Shown: one piece after another, positions 1 through 12,660 of the stretch
How the letters are laid out: each line of letters starts with the position of its first letter
How positions within the stretch are numbered: position 1 is the stretch's first letter
Position numbers and translations under genes: made by a program
From: Clavelina lepadiformis
Lineage: Eukaryota > Chordata > Ascidiacea > Aplousobranchia > Clavelinidae
Reading direction: 5' to 3'
Length of the DNA: 64,000 nt
Assembly (NCBI RefSeq): GCF_947623445.1
Contig: NC_135244.1
Location: forward strand, 9,672,001-9,736,000
Notes under the pieces: model-generated
What the model was told of the DNA's origin: nothing
The model's database searches: none
What the model saw: only the letters and a program-made list of their open reading frames with translations

Positions 1-1893
1 TGACTTCCGTCTTAAAAAAGCCATCATATTTTGAAAGTCTATACAGTAACCTACATTATCTTGATGTATGCGGTACCCATATTATAGCCTCAAAATTGTG
101 AAAGTATTCTAAAATATAATTAGGCATTAATTTATAACCGTTTCGTAATTCCGCTTTTTCTAGTTTTTTTGTTTGGAAGTAGGTTTGAAAATGTTTTGTT
201 TAAATTAATTTATAGCAGGCCTATGTGTAGCCTAGGCTAATTACCATTTTTCACGCAAAATCCAGGAAAGGCCAAAAGCTACGTTTCACTTTACAAACGG
301 CCAAAGCAACAGGTTGTTGTCTTGCGCTAACCTGCGGAAACTGAATTTCTTTTTGAGTTCTTGAGTCAATGAGTGCTTTTCCTGTCATTGAGGAAAGTCT
401 TTGCACGACTTAAACTTTGCAATGATCTCCAGCGATGGCGGAGCCGTTTTCAAAATGGGTGGGCCTATAGCGTAACAAAAGGTACTAAGCTAGATATATA
501 TGTTGTTGAGCTGTTCCTAATCCACCAGTGCGGCTAACTTGATATCATTTTATTGGCAAATAACATATGCCGAAGCACAGGCATAACTTGGCTCGAAGAG
601 TCGTCTCAAAAGAACGTCTGTGTGCTTCCTAATCTTAACGACGACTAACTCGAAAAGCGAACTGTGGATAAGGGAAAAACACACATGACTATTTCGGTAA
701 ATAGCGTTGTGCACTGCCGCTACCTAGCGAAAAGGATGACAAACGTTATTTTCATATTTTCCGGCTAAAATTTTCAAAAGTTTGATTTAAAACGTCAAAA
801 CACTTCAAAAACCGCTTAAAATGGCATAAAATGAAATGTATTTCCATATTTGAACGCACAATAGTTGGCTATTTCAGACGTGCAATTTTGAGTCGTCATA
901 CCAAACGATTTTGAAACGCCCTATATATCCTGCCTATTTTTTGCAAGGATCAGCCATGTTTTGTTTTTATAAACTGAGCTTGTATTATGTAGGCTAAGGC
1001 CGGTATTCTTACTTTTTTACTTACATCATAAGGAATTTTACGATCTTTTTTCTTTTAACATTTATCTTTGCAATTCGATTAAGGCTGCCTCTATTTTACT
1101 GGAAAAATCGTGCGTTCTAAGCTATTTTCACAGTTTCTTGTCAACCTAACTTAAGTGTTATACTAACCTAAACGTAATCATCTAATTTCAGTCTAACTCC
1201 AATATAATCTTAAATAGCCAAAATCAACTTTTGACATGGCCTTTCACCAAACCTAACCGCCTTTGTGACTTCCATGTGGTGAAATAGCCACTTCGATTGA
1301 TTTCAAGGTGAAATACTCCTTACCAACATCGGCAATGCTCGATCTGCTTAGTTGGAACTTTGAAGAATTGGTTGTTGAAAACTATCGCTCAATGCTTGAT
1401 AACCAAAACAACCAGCAACTTGCCGTGCTTGAGCTCATTATGTTCTTGACTATGGTATTTGTTTTATAACATTATACCTGGATTTTTTATAACACTTGAC
1501 ATTGTAAAAGTTGTAGTAGCCGAGTCGCTAATTTAATATCACTAATATTTCATGTTAACATGAAATACGATGAACGAAAAAAAAACATAAAAATGCCTAT
1601 GACCCAAAAAATTGGGTTTGTGGGAAAGCATGGCCCAACTAAGGGAATCTAAGACGTTTATGGTATACTGCTTGCATTAAAGCCATAAATATAAATAATA
1701 TAAATACATGTTTATATCATTACTTTATGTTACTCTTCATCCTCTTAGTTCTATTAAATCTCTTGGTCCTCTAGCGGTATTTAGAGAGGTCCCCCCACAC
1801 CGAATATTACTTAGTAATCTTTGTCCACACCCACTGAATACGCTAGTGGGTGTGCTTGCAGAGGATGTGGCCTGAAGAGTCTATACTCTATAT
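1..1893. other. Non-coding flank, no gene seen
   Basis: AT-rich sequence with no ORF that looks conserved on either strand. It contains one short motif (around 383-425, AAAGTCTTTGCACGACT followed by GCAATGAT) that recurs near 19886 and 51722, so at least part of it is dispersed repeat sequence. I see no exon of a recognisable gene, RNA gene or tandem array. Confidence 0.6.
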
Positions 1894-2216
1894 CAGTGGT
1901 TCCCAACCTTTTTTGGTGTCGGGGCCGAATTTCAAACTTAGAGTACGTATGGAGCCGCATGAAAACACTCAAGTAATTATAACGAAAATTTTAAAACATG
2001 TACCAACAAATAGCAACACTAACAAGAAAAATAACACAAATCAATTTAATGTCCAACTTGACTCCAACTCCAACTGACAAGTCAAAAAATAATCGCCCTA
2101 ATTATTATAAATAGATTTTTTATATTTTTTGTGGGATTTTCAGGGGTCAATGAGAGCCGCGAGAAGGCTAACTTGGAGTCGCATGCGGCTCTAAGAGCCG
2201 CGGTTGGGAATCACTG
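1894..2216. mobile_element. hAT-type MITE, perfect 8-bp TSD
   Basis: A 323-bp non-autonomous element. Its left end reads CAGTGGTTCCCAACC and its right end is the inverse of CAGTGATTCCCAACC, so the terminal inverted repeats match at 14 of 15 bases. It is flanked by a perfect 8-bp duplication, CTCTATAT, at 1886-1893 and 2217-2224. CAGTG ends and an 8-bp duplication are diagnostic of the hAT superfamily. It encodes no transposase and must have been mobilised in trans. The inner sequence near both ends carries GCCGC/GCGGC-rich blocks that can pair with each other. Confidence 0.92.
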
Positions 2217-2279
2217 CTCTATATAGTAGCGCTCATCGTTCTTTCACACATTTATTTTTAAAGTGAAGGGGTCAGGTTC

Positions 2280-2430
2280 CCCATCAAAAATGTTGGGGAG
2301 CCAAGTCATTTTTTCTGACTCGAGTTGAGTCATTTTAAGTTGTAACTTAAGTGAAGTCAATTTAACTTATGACTTGAATCAAGTCCAGTCAGTTTATACT
2401 GTGACTCAAGTCAAGTCAATACTTCTAACT
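2280..2430. repeat. Fragment of the GACTCGAGTCAAGTC-rich repeat
   Basis: The stretch is built from degenerate variants of GACTCGAGT, AAGTCAAGT and TGACTTGA, the same short words that make up the complete element at 12198-12660. I could not find paired inverted ends here, so this is best read as a decayed or truncated copy of that family. The rest of the gap up to the hydrolase gene at 2885 shows nothing recognisable apart from presumptive promoter and 5' UTR sequence. Confidence 0.55.
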
Positions 2431-2884
2431 AAAACTATTCTGCACTTCTGAGATCACACTATGCGTTGCATTAACTTGTTTGGTTCAGTGGTAAGCATAA
2501 CGCCGTAGCTGTCTATAAATTTGTCTGGTTGATACTTTTTCAAAGAGTTGTAATTTTTAAGAAAAATTTTTTGGTAAAGAGCTTTTTGTCAGTACATGTG
2601 CAGTTAGGAAATATTGAACAACGTGTTATATGAAAATAAGTATGAAATAATTAGTCAATAAATGATCACCAACTGGGTGCCCTCAATGAAGAGATTGCGT
2701 TACGTTTAGCTGACTTTAACTATGGAGATACAAATGAAATGGTGAAAGGGCATTCATTCATTCGGGTTAAATACAGAAGTGCATATACGTATTAAAAATT
2801 TTAAAACTAATGACTTGTTTCTTATTCTAACACCGTGTAATTAGGCCTTTACAATTACCTTGTATTGTATGTTATTGAAAAATT

Positions 2885-5800
2885 ATGGCAAAAAAAGGAG
2901 ATGCAAGTCGAGATATGGCCATTGAGAGCAGGGTATTGCATATTCCACCACTGCAGGAACTGGCAGATACTATAGCAGGGGGTCTGCAAGACAATTATGC
3001 AGAATCATCTTGCACAGTTGTGGATTGTCCTGATTTGAGCAAAGATCCTTATGGATTAGCGGCACCAGGTTGAAATTTGTACTATATTATATCTTGACAT
3101 GAAGATTGTTTTGTACCATACTCTAATCACGTTAGTTTAATCATTGTACATGGAGTATATTATGTTTGATCTCCTTGTATTTACTTTAGCTTATACTTGC
3201 TCAGGTTTATGTGGTAAAACTAGGTTAGTCGATGTTGGTGGAGTACCATACCTTTGTCCTGTAAGCCAATATATGGAAAGAGTTTATGACTTAGAGGTGA
3301 TATATTTATTAGCTTGATGTAACTAATAAACAACAGCTTTTTGTCCAATCGGTATATTTTTGCAAGCACATCAGAGTGTTAGTGTATATTCACTAGTGAT
3401 GATGTGTGACATTGGTGGTTTAGAAATACATTCACCCATTTACTTCATACCAAATATAATATAATCTACTATATATATATAACAGCAAAACTTACACAAG
3501 TTCCATTTTTCAGAATGTATCAAACCAAGTTAATTTGCCGGGGTGTTTCATTCTTGGAGCTGGTGCCGGATCAAAGCATGCAGTTGGTGTAAATTGTGAG
3601 ATGATGCCAAATATTCGATGTGCGGGTGAGTTGTTTCATAAACCTTCCTTGCATCTTTGCTGAAAACTCTACTGTTATAATTGTGTTTTAGGGGTGACTG
3701 TTTTTTATCATGCATTTTTGGCAGAGCTTAAAGTCTTTAATAGGTATGTCTTTAGGTGGTCAACATGAGAGGCAAAATCTGGTACACATCTCAAAAGTAA
3801 TTCCTGAAGATGGCTCCCATGTTCTTGAGGCATATGAGTCTCAGCATAATGACATCACAGAATTTGTACTCCTAGCAAATCTATTTTGTTCGGAAGGAAA
3901 ACTAGGAAAAGTCCTTCATGTCAGAGCGAAATGCAGAAAGGGTAAATGAATAATGATGCATTACTTGTTTTTAAATCTACTTTAAGTAGAGATGAAGCCA
4001 AAGCAAATAGCTAAATGACAACAGATGCAGAAAGGCAATCCATAATATGTTTAATTTTAAGAAAAATTAATAGTTTAGTTTCAGGTTTACGTGGTTTTAT
4101 TAATAAATCTTCAAATGGCTTGCTGTTGTAGGCATTTTTACAAAAGTATGGTATCTTAAAGTAATCAACTGTTTTGCTACGTTTGGACTATTTTGCTGTT
4201 TACAGAATGGCTGTTCAAATTAATGTTTTTTTCTTGCAAGTTAAAGTATTATGACCTTTTCTGTACCAGCTGTAATATTAGCTGCTGCATAAGTGGTATT
4301 TTAAATTTTATTCATTATTATGGCTTGTTGCTATTAGTCACTTACATTTGATTTGGAAGTGCATTGTGCCTTGGGATGTATATAAAAATAGTTGGTTTCA
4401 TAATTTTGATTGATTTTTTGTTGCTGTTTAGGTGACAAAGATTTAGTTGAATGCATGAAAGGTGCCATTAGGAAGCATTATGGACCAAACCGTGCAGTTG
4501 GAATGGGTGGAACATTTCTAGTTAAGCAAGGATCTATTAAAATTCATGTTATGCCTGACTTCAGTGAAACTCCTTTAACTTGCGATGAAGAAGTCACAGA
4601 TTGGCTCAAATTTTATGAAGTTTCGTGAGTTATTAGAATTATAACATTATTGGTAAAGCATTGTTTTAATCCTTTGACTGGAACACCTGCATTTTAGGCA
4701 AACCGGATAATACCTGAATATTGATACCAAATATTTAAGTAAAATGCTTCAAAATGTGCAAAAAATTAATGTTAAGTTTCCATCCTGGTCCTAAATGTAT
4801 GCTATTTAATTTGTATCCTGAAGCACTACCAGTGTTCTCATCATGAAAGTCTTGCTTGTTAGCAAGTCTTCGATACAGACTCTGCTAAACAAACATATAG
4901 CTAAGGATACCAAACGTCATAACACATTTTGCTGACAAATCTTGTGAAAATAAATGTTATACAACTTTAGGTACATTTTTCTGATGATTTAATTTTTATC
5001 TATGTTTCACTGAAATGCATCAACTCACTTATTGACCTCATGTACATGCAAAGTAGGAATATGCCACGGTTAGTTAGGAAGGTTATTCCTAAAACCGTAT
5101 ATCATGTGGGTCGATATGAACGAATCTCGAATCTATTCATATCACCATCACATATCATCCAAAAGTTGCCAAACCTCGCTTGTAACATGACGTAATCGCT
5201 AAAGTTGCTTTATTTTGCGGCACTCAGAGGTTTATAACCAGTAAGGAAGGTTGCGTTTCTTCCCAGTGAGCACGAGCTGTCTCGAGCGTAGTTTACTTCT
5301 AAACAATTCCAACTCTAAAACCCAACTTGTATTGTTGATCTCATCTGCCTAAACATCAATTACGCGTCATACGTATATATAACGAGCAAATACCACGCAT
5401 ATCACTAAAATCAACGCAGACACGATTTGAAGTAATATGTCCAAGTGATGACAGCAGAATCACCGCGTGATGGCACCGTGGCCGCCACATTTTAAAAAGA
5501 AATGTTTACATGGTTTAAGAAACCAAAATCGTAAAGTAAATGACCTTGATTTTAAAGAATATTGACTCTAGTTTAGCCAGGAAACTGGATCATATTTTCT
5601 GACGAAAATGGTTAAATTGACGAAAACGATATTCGGCGAATCTTTTCGGGTTTAGGTTCGTTTCGGTTCGTATTAGGTTCGTTCGTATCGCTAATGCAAA
5701 GTTACGGTTCTTTTCCATTTTTGTTTGTAATATTATACCGTCTATAATTTTTTTACAGTGCTCCATTTGTTTGTTTGTCAACATTTATAACTGAGGATCT

Positions 5801-5993
5801 TGGATTGGACTTAAGGGTGACACACACCCACGGTTACAACAAGGCTGGTGGAACTGGAGGACACTATCATACTGATGTAACTCCTGAGGAGATTGAATAT
5901 GTTGGTTATTTTGTTCCTGCTGAATCAGTTTATAGGCTTGACAGACCCTCATTGTCTAACTTAATTGGAAGACCAGAATCACAAGGCCATTAA
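2885..5993 (+). CDS. C11orf54-type ester hydrolase (DUF1907)
   Basis: Six exons: 2885-3068, 3205-3296, 3514-3625, 3756-3941, 4432-4624, 5759-5993. All introns are GT-AG, phases agree, and the product is 333 residues (human protein 315). The N-terminal part carries the family's VVDCPDLSKDPYGL and GKTRLVDVGGVPYL blocks, then FILGAGAG, then LLANLF and IGMGGTF-like blocks (here VGMGGTF). The last exon has the metal site HTHGYNKAGGTGGHYH; His278, His280 and His291 correspond to the zinc ligands of the human enzyme, which hydrolyses simple esters in vitro and is nuclear and cytoplasmic. The physiological substrate is not established. The start ATG gives an N-terminus about ten residues longer than the human one. 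The exon 4 acceptor could instead be at 3743, adding four in-frame residues. A poly(A) signal AATAAA lies at 6506. Confidence 0.93.
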
Positions 5994-7218
5994 AATATTT
6001 CATAATGATTTATAGCCAAGTGCATTTCTGATTGTTCTGTTAATTCTAAATTGCAGTTTGTGCTACTACTGTGAAGAAAGAGTCTGACTTTTAATACTAA
6101 TTAGTTCAGTTGGGAAGGTGAAATATGTGTTTAGCAATAGTATTCCGAAGAAATTGACATTAATTTGATTTATATGAGGTGTTTATTTTTAACATATCAG
6201 GATTTTAGATGCGTTTATAAAAAAACGTGTTTGTATTCACAATTGCTGAAAGTCCTCTGATTCTTAATACATTTTTTGTGATTCTGCAATTGTTATTGCC
6301 TAGTCTTTATTGCAACAGCATATTATGTTTGCCGTCGTAGTGAAATAATTAGGATTAATGGGAGGGTTTTCAAAATATCTTTTATTTTTTTAAAAACCAT
6401 TAAATCAGTTCCTTTGCTTCCAAAATTTTTTTTGCTACTAGCAATTCCAAAGCTATCTATTATATTTTAGTGTTTTCGTTGTGTTGCAAAGTCCATGCTA
6501 ATTTTAATAAAAGTGCAATTGAGTCATGAAAAATTGTTTCTGTAATGGTCAAAAACTGTTTTCATGTAACCAGCCAACTCCTTATATTCTGCATAGAAGC
6601 AATGTTTGAAAATTTGTACACAAATAATAGTTTGTGCAGCGCAATTCACCAGTCACCCCATGCTCCGTTACGTTTAATTTGGTCAAGGTTGGTTTCAAAG
6701 CAACCCTACCGCAGTACTTACGCAAGTTCGACCTATTGTTCCCTGTAGTTGGCTATCTTCTTTTAGTTGACTTGCGTACACCAGGTAAATCGACGCATCA
6801 GTATGTTAATTTCAGGTCTTACGTGTAATAACATTAAGGTGTATTAAAAAACTAAACGAAAATACGTAATAAATAAAATATACAAATTGGGACCAGTTGA
6901 TGATAATATACAAACACCTTGCACACAATACATTCTAACATGTCAATTTCAAATATCGATAAAACGATGCAATATATCTCGCATATTCTTCAACCAGTCT
7001 CAGGTATTAAAATACAAACAAATGTTATTTGTACAGCGAAGCTCATATGAAAATATATCTGTAGCTCATGATCTTACTCTTCTATAATGATTTAGTCCAA
7101 GGTGTGGTCGTTCTCAATAATGTATACTTGAACATGCACAAACACACCAGTAGGCTATTCAGGCTGACTGCGAGTCGCCAAAATAATTGTGCAAAAAAGA
7201 AAATCACTCAATCATACT
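5994..7218. other. 3' UTR of the hydrolase gene, then an intergenic stretch
   Basis: Roughly the first 520 bases are the likely 3' UTR, ending near AATAAA at 6506-6511. The remainder up to the convergent gene ending at 7219 has no supported exon. Short overlapping ORFs at 6545-6828 show no family resemblance. A poly(A) signal for the minus-strand gene is not obvious. Confidence 0.5.
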
Positions 7219-9033
7219 TCATGACATAAGAAGATGTGGAAGAAAAACTTTGTCGGGATTCTGTAAGCGTTCTCGGGCAACGTCCTCCAGCCATTTAATG
7301 CATTTCCTGTCCAGTTCATCCATGTAGTCGTCTTCGTAATCTGGCTGATTTGCTCCATGGAAGTCATCTGACAAACTTTCTTCAGTTACGTTTGTCAATT
7401 CGGAATCCGTTGACTCGGTAGTTTTGGGCATCAACCGATCGACCAGCTTATGTTTGGCAACTTCTAGACTGGGTTGCTTATCTTTGGTTATATTTTGATT
7501 TTCTTGGTTGCGATTTGGTTGGTTGTTTGCGGTATCTATTTCCTGGTGATTTCCTTCCTTTGGCTGAAGACAATTTGTTTTCTGCCAAAATTAAGGATAT
7601 TTGAAAACGGAATGTGTATAGGTTATAGCCTATTGCCTATTGGTCTACGACTCTACGAACTATATACACCCTACTATATATCTGTGACCTGTTTGAACTA
7701 AAATCTTTATATGAAGTGCAAACGTTCTGGCTTTTTTCAAGGAAACAGTAACATAACAAATAACATTTTACATTTTGGTCGTGAGAAAGTGTTCATTTGC
7801 CTTCATTTACTGTACTTTGATATATGGCTTACTGGCCTATGTAATAAACTAAATAGAGATATATTACAAGTATGTGGAATGTACTTCAAGATGTCTGTCT
7901 TGGTATAGCCCGTCTCTTTTGTTATTTTAAAAGCGAGTACAGTAGTTTTATTAAAGTAGATCTACAAACTTTGATCTTGTGCCACGGATTGCGGACCTAC
8001 AAGAATTTATCGAAATTGTTATGATAAGCGTTTTTTCATTTGACAATATGAAATAAAAATTTCAAATATGTTTGATGCATAACTTTGATTTGGATCGTGA
8101 GAAAAAGACCCATTCGATGAACAAGAAGATACTAAACTTTTTATGAGTTATGATTTATAACACATTGATAAAGCTATCATTTGCTCACCAATGGTTCTTG
8201 TTTGGGAGTATGAATAGGCATTTGGCGCATTCGGAAAGAGCGTGATTGGTTGAACTTTGCGAAATCTCCACGAATGGTATCAGCATTATCTTTTGGCACT
8301 GCAGGTTTTGTGAAAATCTTTTGTTCTTCAGTTTCTTTGTTTGTGCGCCTCCTCTGGCCTTTATTGCATGGGAAAGCCGCAATTTTTGGCAAAAAGCTTG
8401 ATTGCTTATTAGACGTGTGGGTAGGAGCCATTGGCCAAGAGCTTGCAAAAGCATTAGAACCATCTTCCAACTGAAGGTGGTGACTAGCAGATGACTGGTC
8501 GCGAGCAGCGCTCTGTACGCCATTTCTTTTTTGTTTGAAAGAAACGTCCGGGGCGCTGCAAATACTGTTCCAAAATCTGTTTTTATTTTGGGCACCATCT
8601 CGTTCACTGCGCTGACCAAGAATATCTTCTAAAAATTAAAAACACGTTTACTATTTATGTGATTGATTAATTTCAATAAAATAACCACTCACACATAAAC
8701 AAAAGCTCATCCAGTGCCTCACATACCTGAAACACCTGAACATTTGCTTGGGCGACGAATTCCATTTTTCATTTCGTTTCTTTTTGAAAACGTTTTTGCC
8801 AATTGCAGCAAATCAACTGCCATACAGCTCTTACTGGACTGAGAAGTAGTATCGACTGGAGGCAAATTAATGCTTTTTCCGGCTTTAAATTTTTCTTGCA
8901 ATGATTGTTGCCCTTGCCTTTTCTGGTTTCCGCAAGAAAAACTTTTTGAATGATCTTGTGAATCACGGAAATGTGATGAAATGCGGAAATTATATTTACC
9001 AGTGTTTTTGCACTCAGTTTTATTCGAAAACAT
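7219..9033 (-). CDS. Three-exon gene, unrecognised protein
   Basis: Reading down the minus strand: exon 1 9033-8727, exon 2 8628-8189, exon 3 7563-7219, giving 363 residues. The donors (CAG|GTATGT, TTG|GTGAGC) and acceptors (TTTTTAG, GTCTTCAG) are good and the phases (1, then 0) agree. Three consecutive exons that stay open in one consistent phase are the main evidence that this is a real gene. The protein is rich in Ser, Asn, Gln and Lys and looks largely disordered, with basic clusters in the middle (QRRRTNKE). The last exon ends in an acidic stretch (DYEDDYMDELD) followed by a probable helix, RKCIKWLEDVARERLQ, which is the part most likely to be conserved. No enzyme domain, signal peptide or membrane segment is visible, and I do not recognise the family. 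Without splicing, exon 2 would end at 8177. An in-frame stop lies just upstream of the chosen ATG. Confidence 0.6.
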
Positions 9034-10439
9034 TTTGGAATCAGCACTTTGTTAACTTTTTTCCAACGAAAGTCAATTACACAAAAGCTACACAGATGAA
9101 CAATACTTAAACTGAATCTATTTAATGGTAATTTGCAGCAATACCAATAACCATGTCATCTACAATTAAACAAATTATCTAAATATATAATTATAAAAGG
9201 GCCTAGTAAAATTCCAAAATGTCATGCTTTTCCTAGAAACTTGTACTGTAATAATGGCTACATTTGTCAAATGCTGCTGAAACCTCGCAACTCTTTAATC
9301 GGTCATCTATACTTCACAAGAACGATTTGAATTTCCACATCGTGCGACTACGTTTGCATGTACGTCCGCATCTGTACGACTACGTCTTTTCGCGCAAACG
9401 ATATGAAAGCTATCCCCAAATAACAATCAGCCAAAGTCGAAAAGAAAACAAGTTGTTTATCAGGGAAACTCAGTAAACAAAGCACAATAGGCCTGATTTA
9501 CAAAAGCAGCAGTTGAAGCAAATATTGCCGAAGGCCTGTTCACAAAGAAGAATAACAGACGCAAGATATCGCAACGACATGTGCGTGCGTGACGGTCTTC
9601 TTGTCGATTTACAAAATAAACATTGCCGACTTGACACGCACAAATCATATCAAGATATAAAAAGTATTTTTAATCAAACCGATATATCGATTAAACCTAA
9701 CTCCCACTCGTTGATATATTTTGTATTTTTATTGATGAAACGAAAATAAGTAGGCTATTGTCATATTTTTATGCGTTGGTAGGATTTGGGTAATAGCATA
9801 ACACAGTTGTTAAGTATAATATATACAGTATATCAGTACACACATGATGGAAACATTTCTATGGTAGCCTATGTGGTAAAGCAGATTAATTATTATTGTA
9901 ACAAGTGAACTGAATAAATCAAATAAAAATTGAGAAAGAATTGCTGCCCTTATCCTCAAACAAACATTTACAGTGTTCGAAATCAAACAGCTGAAGACAA
10001 AAAATCTGCCCAAAATAAAGAAAACTATTTTAATCAAAAGAGGAAAACAACACCCTGCGTAAGTCGAAAATACGTCCATATAATTGGCCTTTTATGGTAA
10101 TCTATGCTCAGTCCCTTATACTATCAATCATAATAAATAAACAATTTTCATTATTTCCCCAAATTGTTCTTATAGCATAACCCAGCCAACCGCTCAAATC
10201 AACACACTTTAGTTTTCAACGAAATATTATTTTATGTTTTGCGTTTTTTGATTTTAACCTTAAAATTTTCTTTGGCATAGCCTTTTAATAACGTTATCGT
10301 TGCAATTTCACTCCATCCAAACAAAAACTGAAAATAATATACACACATATAGCCTACTAAAAAAATAAGCGGGCCTGAATAAAAACCTTCACCATTAACC
10401 AGTACTTATGTCTCGCTTAACTGAGGAGCATGTACCTGT
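9034..10439. other. Upstream region of the minus-strand gene, no gene resolved
   Basis: This should contain the promoter and any 5' UTR of the gene ending at 9033. Several short ORFs overlap on both strands but none forms exons with matching phases or resembles a family. A possible acceptor (TTTTGTCTTCAG, minus strand, near 9990) could continue the exon at 10440-10508, but the reading frame closes after 23 codons. Confidence 0.35.
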
Positions 10440-10508
10440 ACAATGATTTGCTTCGTGTATTCTTTATCTCTGGGGAGAAAATCCTTTTTGATGTTGAGAG
10501 GCATTTTT
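10440..10508 (-). CDS. Possible first coding exon, unknown gene
   Basis: On the minus strand an ATG with A-rich context (GAAAAAATG) opens a 23-codon frame, MPLNIKKDFLPRDKEYTKQI and three more residues, ending at a plausible donor CAG|GTACAT. A good acceptor (CTTTATCCAG) sits about 100 bases upstream, as expected for a 5' UTR exon. I do not recognise the peptide and could not join it convincingly to a following exon: its phase does not fit the gene at 7219-9033. It may be a real small first exon or chance. Confidence 0.22.
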
Positions 10509-12197
10509 TCAGTTGAGTTGTATAAAGTCACCGTCGCTTTAATACTGAAAATGATTCTAACTGTATTGTTTCAAGGACGTTCTTGAACAACTTTCCAGCT
10601 CCTGGATAAAGAAAACCCTGTTTGAAGGGTTTGTCCGATGTCAAGTGTCACTTGAAAGGCTGCAACTAAACCGCCGTGTATATGCTCATAAACTTTGAAC
10701 TTCCCACTTTAGTAAACTTTTACATTTTCATTTAAGTTTGTTTTAGTGTTTCCGGTTAAAGTTTATCTTTGCCACAAAAGATTTGATTCTTTTAGAAAAA
10801 AAAGCCTTAGAAAACCAGCAGACTAAAGCGATATAAAATTCATCATATAATCCACCAAACAATATACTGACGACACATTGCGGTTAATAGATTTTAGCGA
10901 AGCAATAGCAGCTTATCAAAACATCGTATTCTTGTCTTTGTGTGATTCACCTAGAAAAGAACAAGTTCTAAGCTTGTGAACACAGCATGTAGCAAAATGA
11001 GACACTTGCTATCTAAACATACCTCCTGTAAGGCCCCGGGAATGACGTAAGTCATTGTTGTCGACCAATTTAAAATTACAATCGGAAAAGATTTGGCAAT
11101 TCCATCGCGGAAAAATTTTGTGGAGGATTTGGCTATCGTTTTGAAACTTTTTTTAGCTTGCATTTACATGACATTAAGTGGCTGTCCCTGTCGTCGAAAC
11201 ATGCCCTTTAAGTTTTAGAAAATGAAGTAATTTTTTTGATTTATAATTATTGTTGAATTGGATATTCAGTAAATCATCAGAAAACCCATCTCGAAAGACT
11301 CTGTACGGTCTGTATTTTGAGAATAAAGTTGGCTTGAACAATGCGTAAATATACTGTAAGCGGTTTCAATCTGTAACTTGCATCATCCACAGTGGTCATG
11401 TAAAATCTTTGCACTTTGCCATATGGTATATAACTTATATAAAATTAACACAGTGAAACGTGTAATAAGCCAGTTTCGGTGCGCTGATTCAAAGCATTGC
11501 GCGTTTGCTATTCCTTTGTCCTGGTGTAGTTTGGTTATATTTTGAAAACTTTAGGGGCTGCAAGAAAAATTCTATTGTTTCAGCGTCTTGGTTATTAGGT
11601 TATTACAACAGACGGTTGGTGGTTTCGTAGACCGATCAGAGGTCAATATGGTTGATGTTGCCTTTTAGCGTGGGAAGTACCCAAACAGATTTCGTGTTAG
11701 AAAGATCAAGATCGCGTGTAAAATATAGCTAACGTGTCAAATGTGTAATTCTTGACCAAAATTTGAGTCAAAATTTGAAAGAGTTTGTCTTCAGGTAGCC
11801 ATTTTTTTGCGGAATTCTCTACATAAATGATTAAACAAAGGATTTTTTTTTGTATAATTCATTAGCGACCTCTAAAAACACCGAGGAGAGTGGTTGAAAC
11901 ATCTAGCGGTTGATACTCAAACTAACTGACGGACCATGAAGGCGCTATTGTTTTTGTGCTGTAAGGCAAGCTATTCGGCTTCTTTGTTTTTTGTTGCATT
12001 TAAACGAGAAACTAAAATTTAGGTCAAAAACGTTATATAACAATTGTTGTCGCTATAAATTCTCTCTGTGTAACCCACTTATAGTAAAATATTTACAATA
12101 AAAAGGAGCTGTGAAACTACCAAAAATTACCAACCATATTGGCTTGTAAGTATTGTCTTGCAGTGGTTAAACTTTATCAAGAGCATAGACTATTAAG
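10509..12197. other. Non-coding stretch
   Basis: No supported gene. A 71-codon minus-strand frame at 10951-11163 has a donor-like GAG|GTATGT at its end but no recognisable sequence and no partner exon. The rest is AT-rich without repeats that I could pair. Confidence 0.4.
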
Positions 12198-12660
12198 CAG
12201 AGTCGTAACCAAGTCATCAAACTCGAGTCGCAAGTCAAGCCAGGTCGAATCTTATAGTACAAGTGACTCGAGTCAAGTGGAGTCTTTTGGTTAGTAAGTC
12301 TCGAGTTAAGTCGAGTCGTAGGCCTATAATCTTTGAAACCAAGCCAAACAGACAGCAAAACACCCTTTCCATCAACCACAAACTTTATTATTAAAAAATT
12401 TGCTTCATTTGGCTGCAACGTACGCAACGTAAACAAATAAAATCATTTTAAGTTACACTTTAATGTATTCCCACCAAAAAGTAAAGATTCGTTTTACTTT
12501 TATGCTGAAACGTAATCAAAAAGACCTGACTCGATCGAGTCAAGTCGAGTCATTTCAAACGATGACTGGAGTCAAGTCAAGTCATTTTTGTACTTTCTTA
12601 GAAAGGGACTCGAGTCAAGTCAAGTCTTTGAAAAAAGTGACTCGAGTCATTACCGCTCTG
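12198..12660. mobile_element. hAT-type MITE built of GACTCGAGTCAAGTC-like repeats
   Basis: A 463-bp element with ends CAGAGTCGTAA and, inverted, CAGAGCGGTAA. The flanks CTATTAAG (12190-12197) and CTATAAAA (12661-12668) match at 6 of 8 bases, consistent with an aged hAT target duplication. Both subterminal regions consist of many degenerate direct and inverted copies of GACTCGAGTC and AAGTCAAGTC, so the arms can fold on each other over most of their length. Subterminal repeat clusters of this kind are known hAT transposase binding sites. No coding capacity. A fragment of the same family is at 2280-2430. Confidence 0.75.

Noticed and set aside
6545-6828. Overlapping plus-strand ORFs after the hydrolase gene
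   Set aside because: Beyond the likely poly(A) site, no conserved sequence and no splice support.
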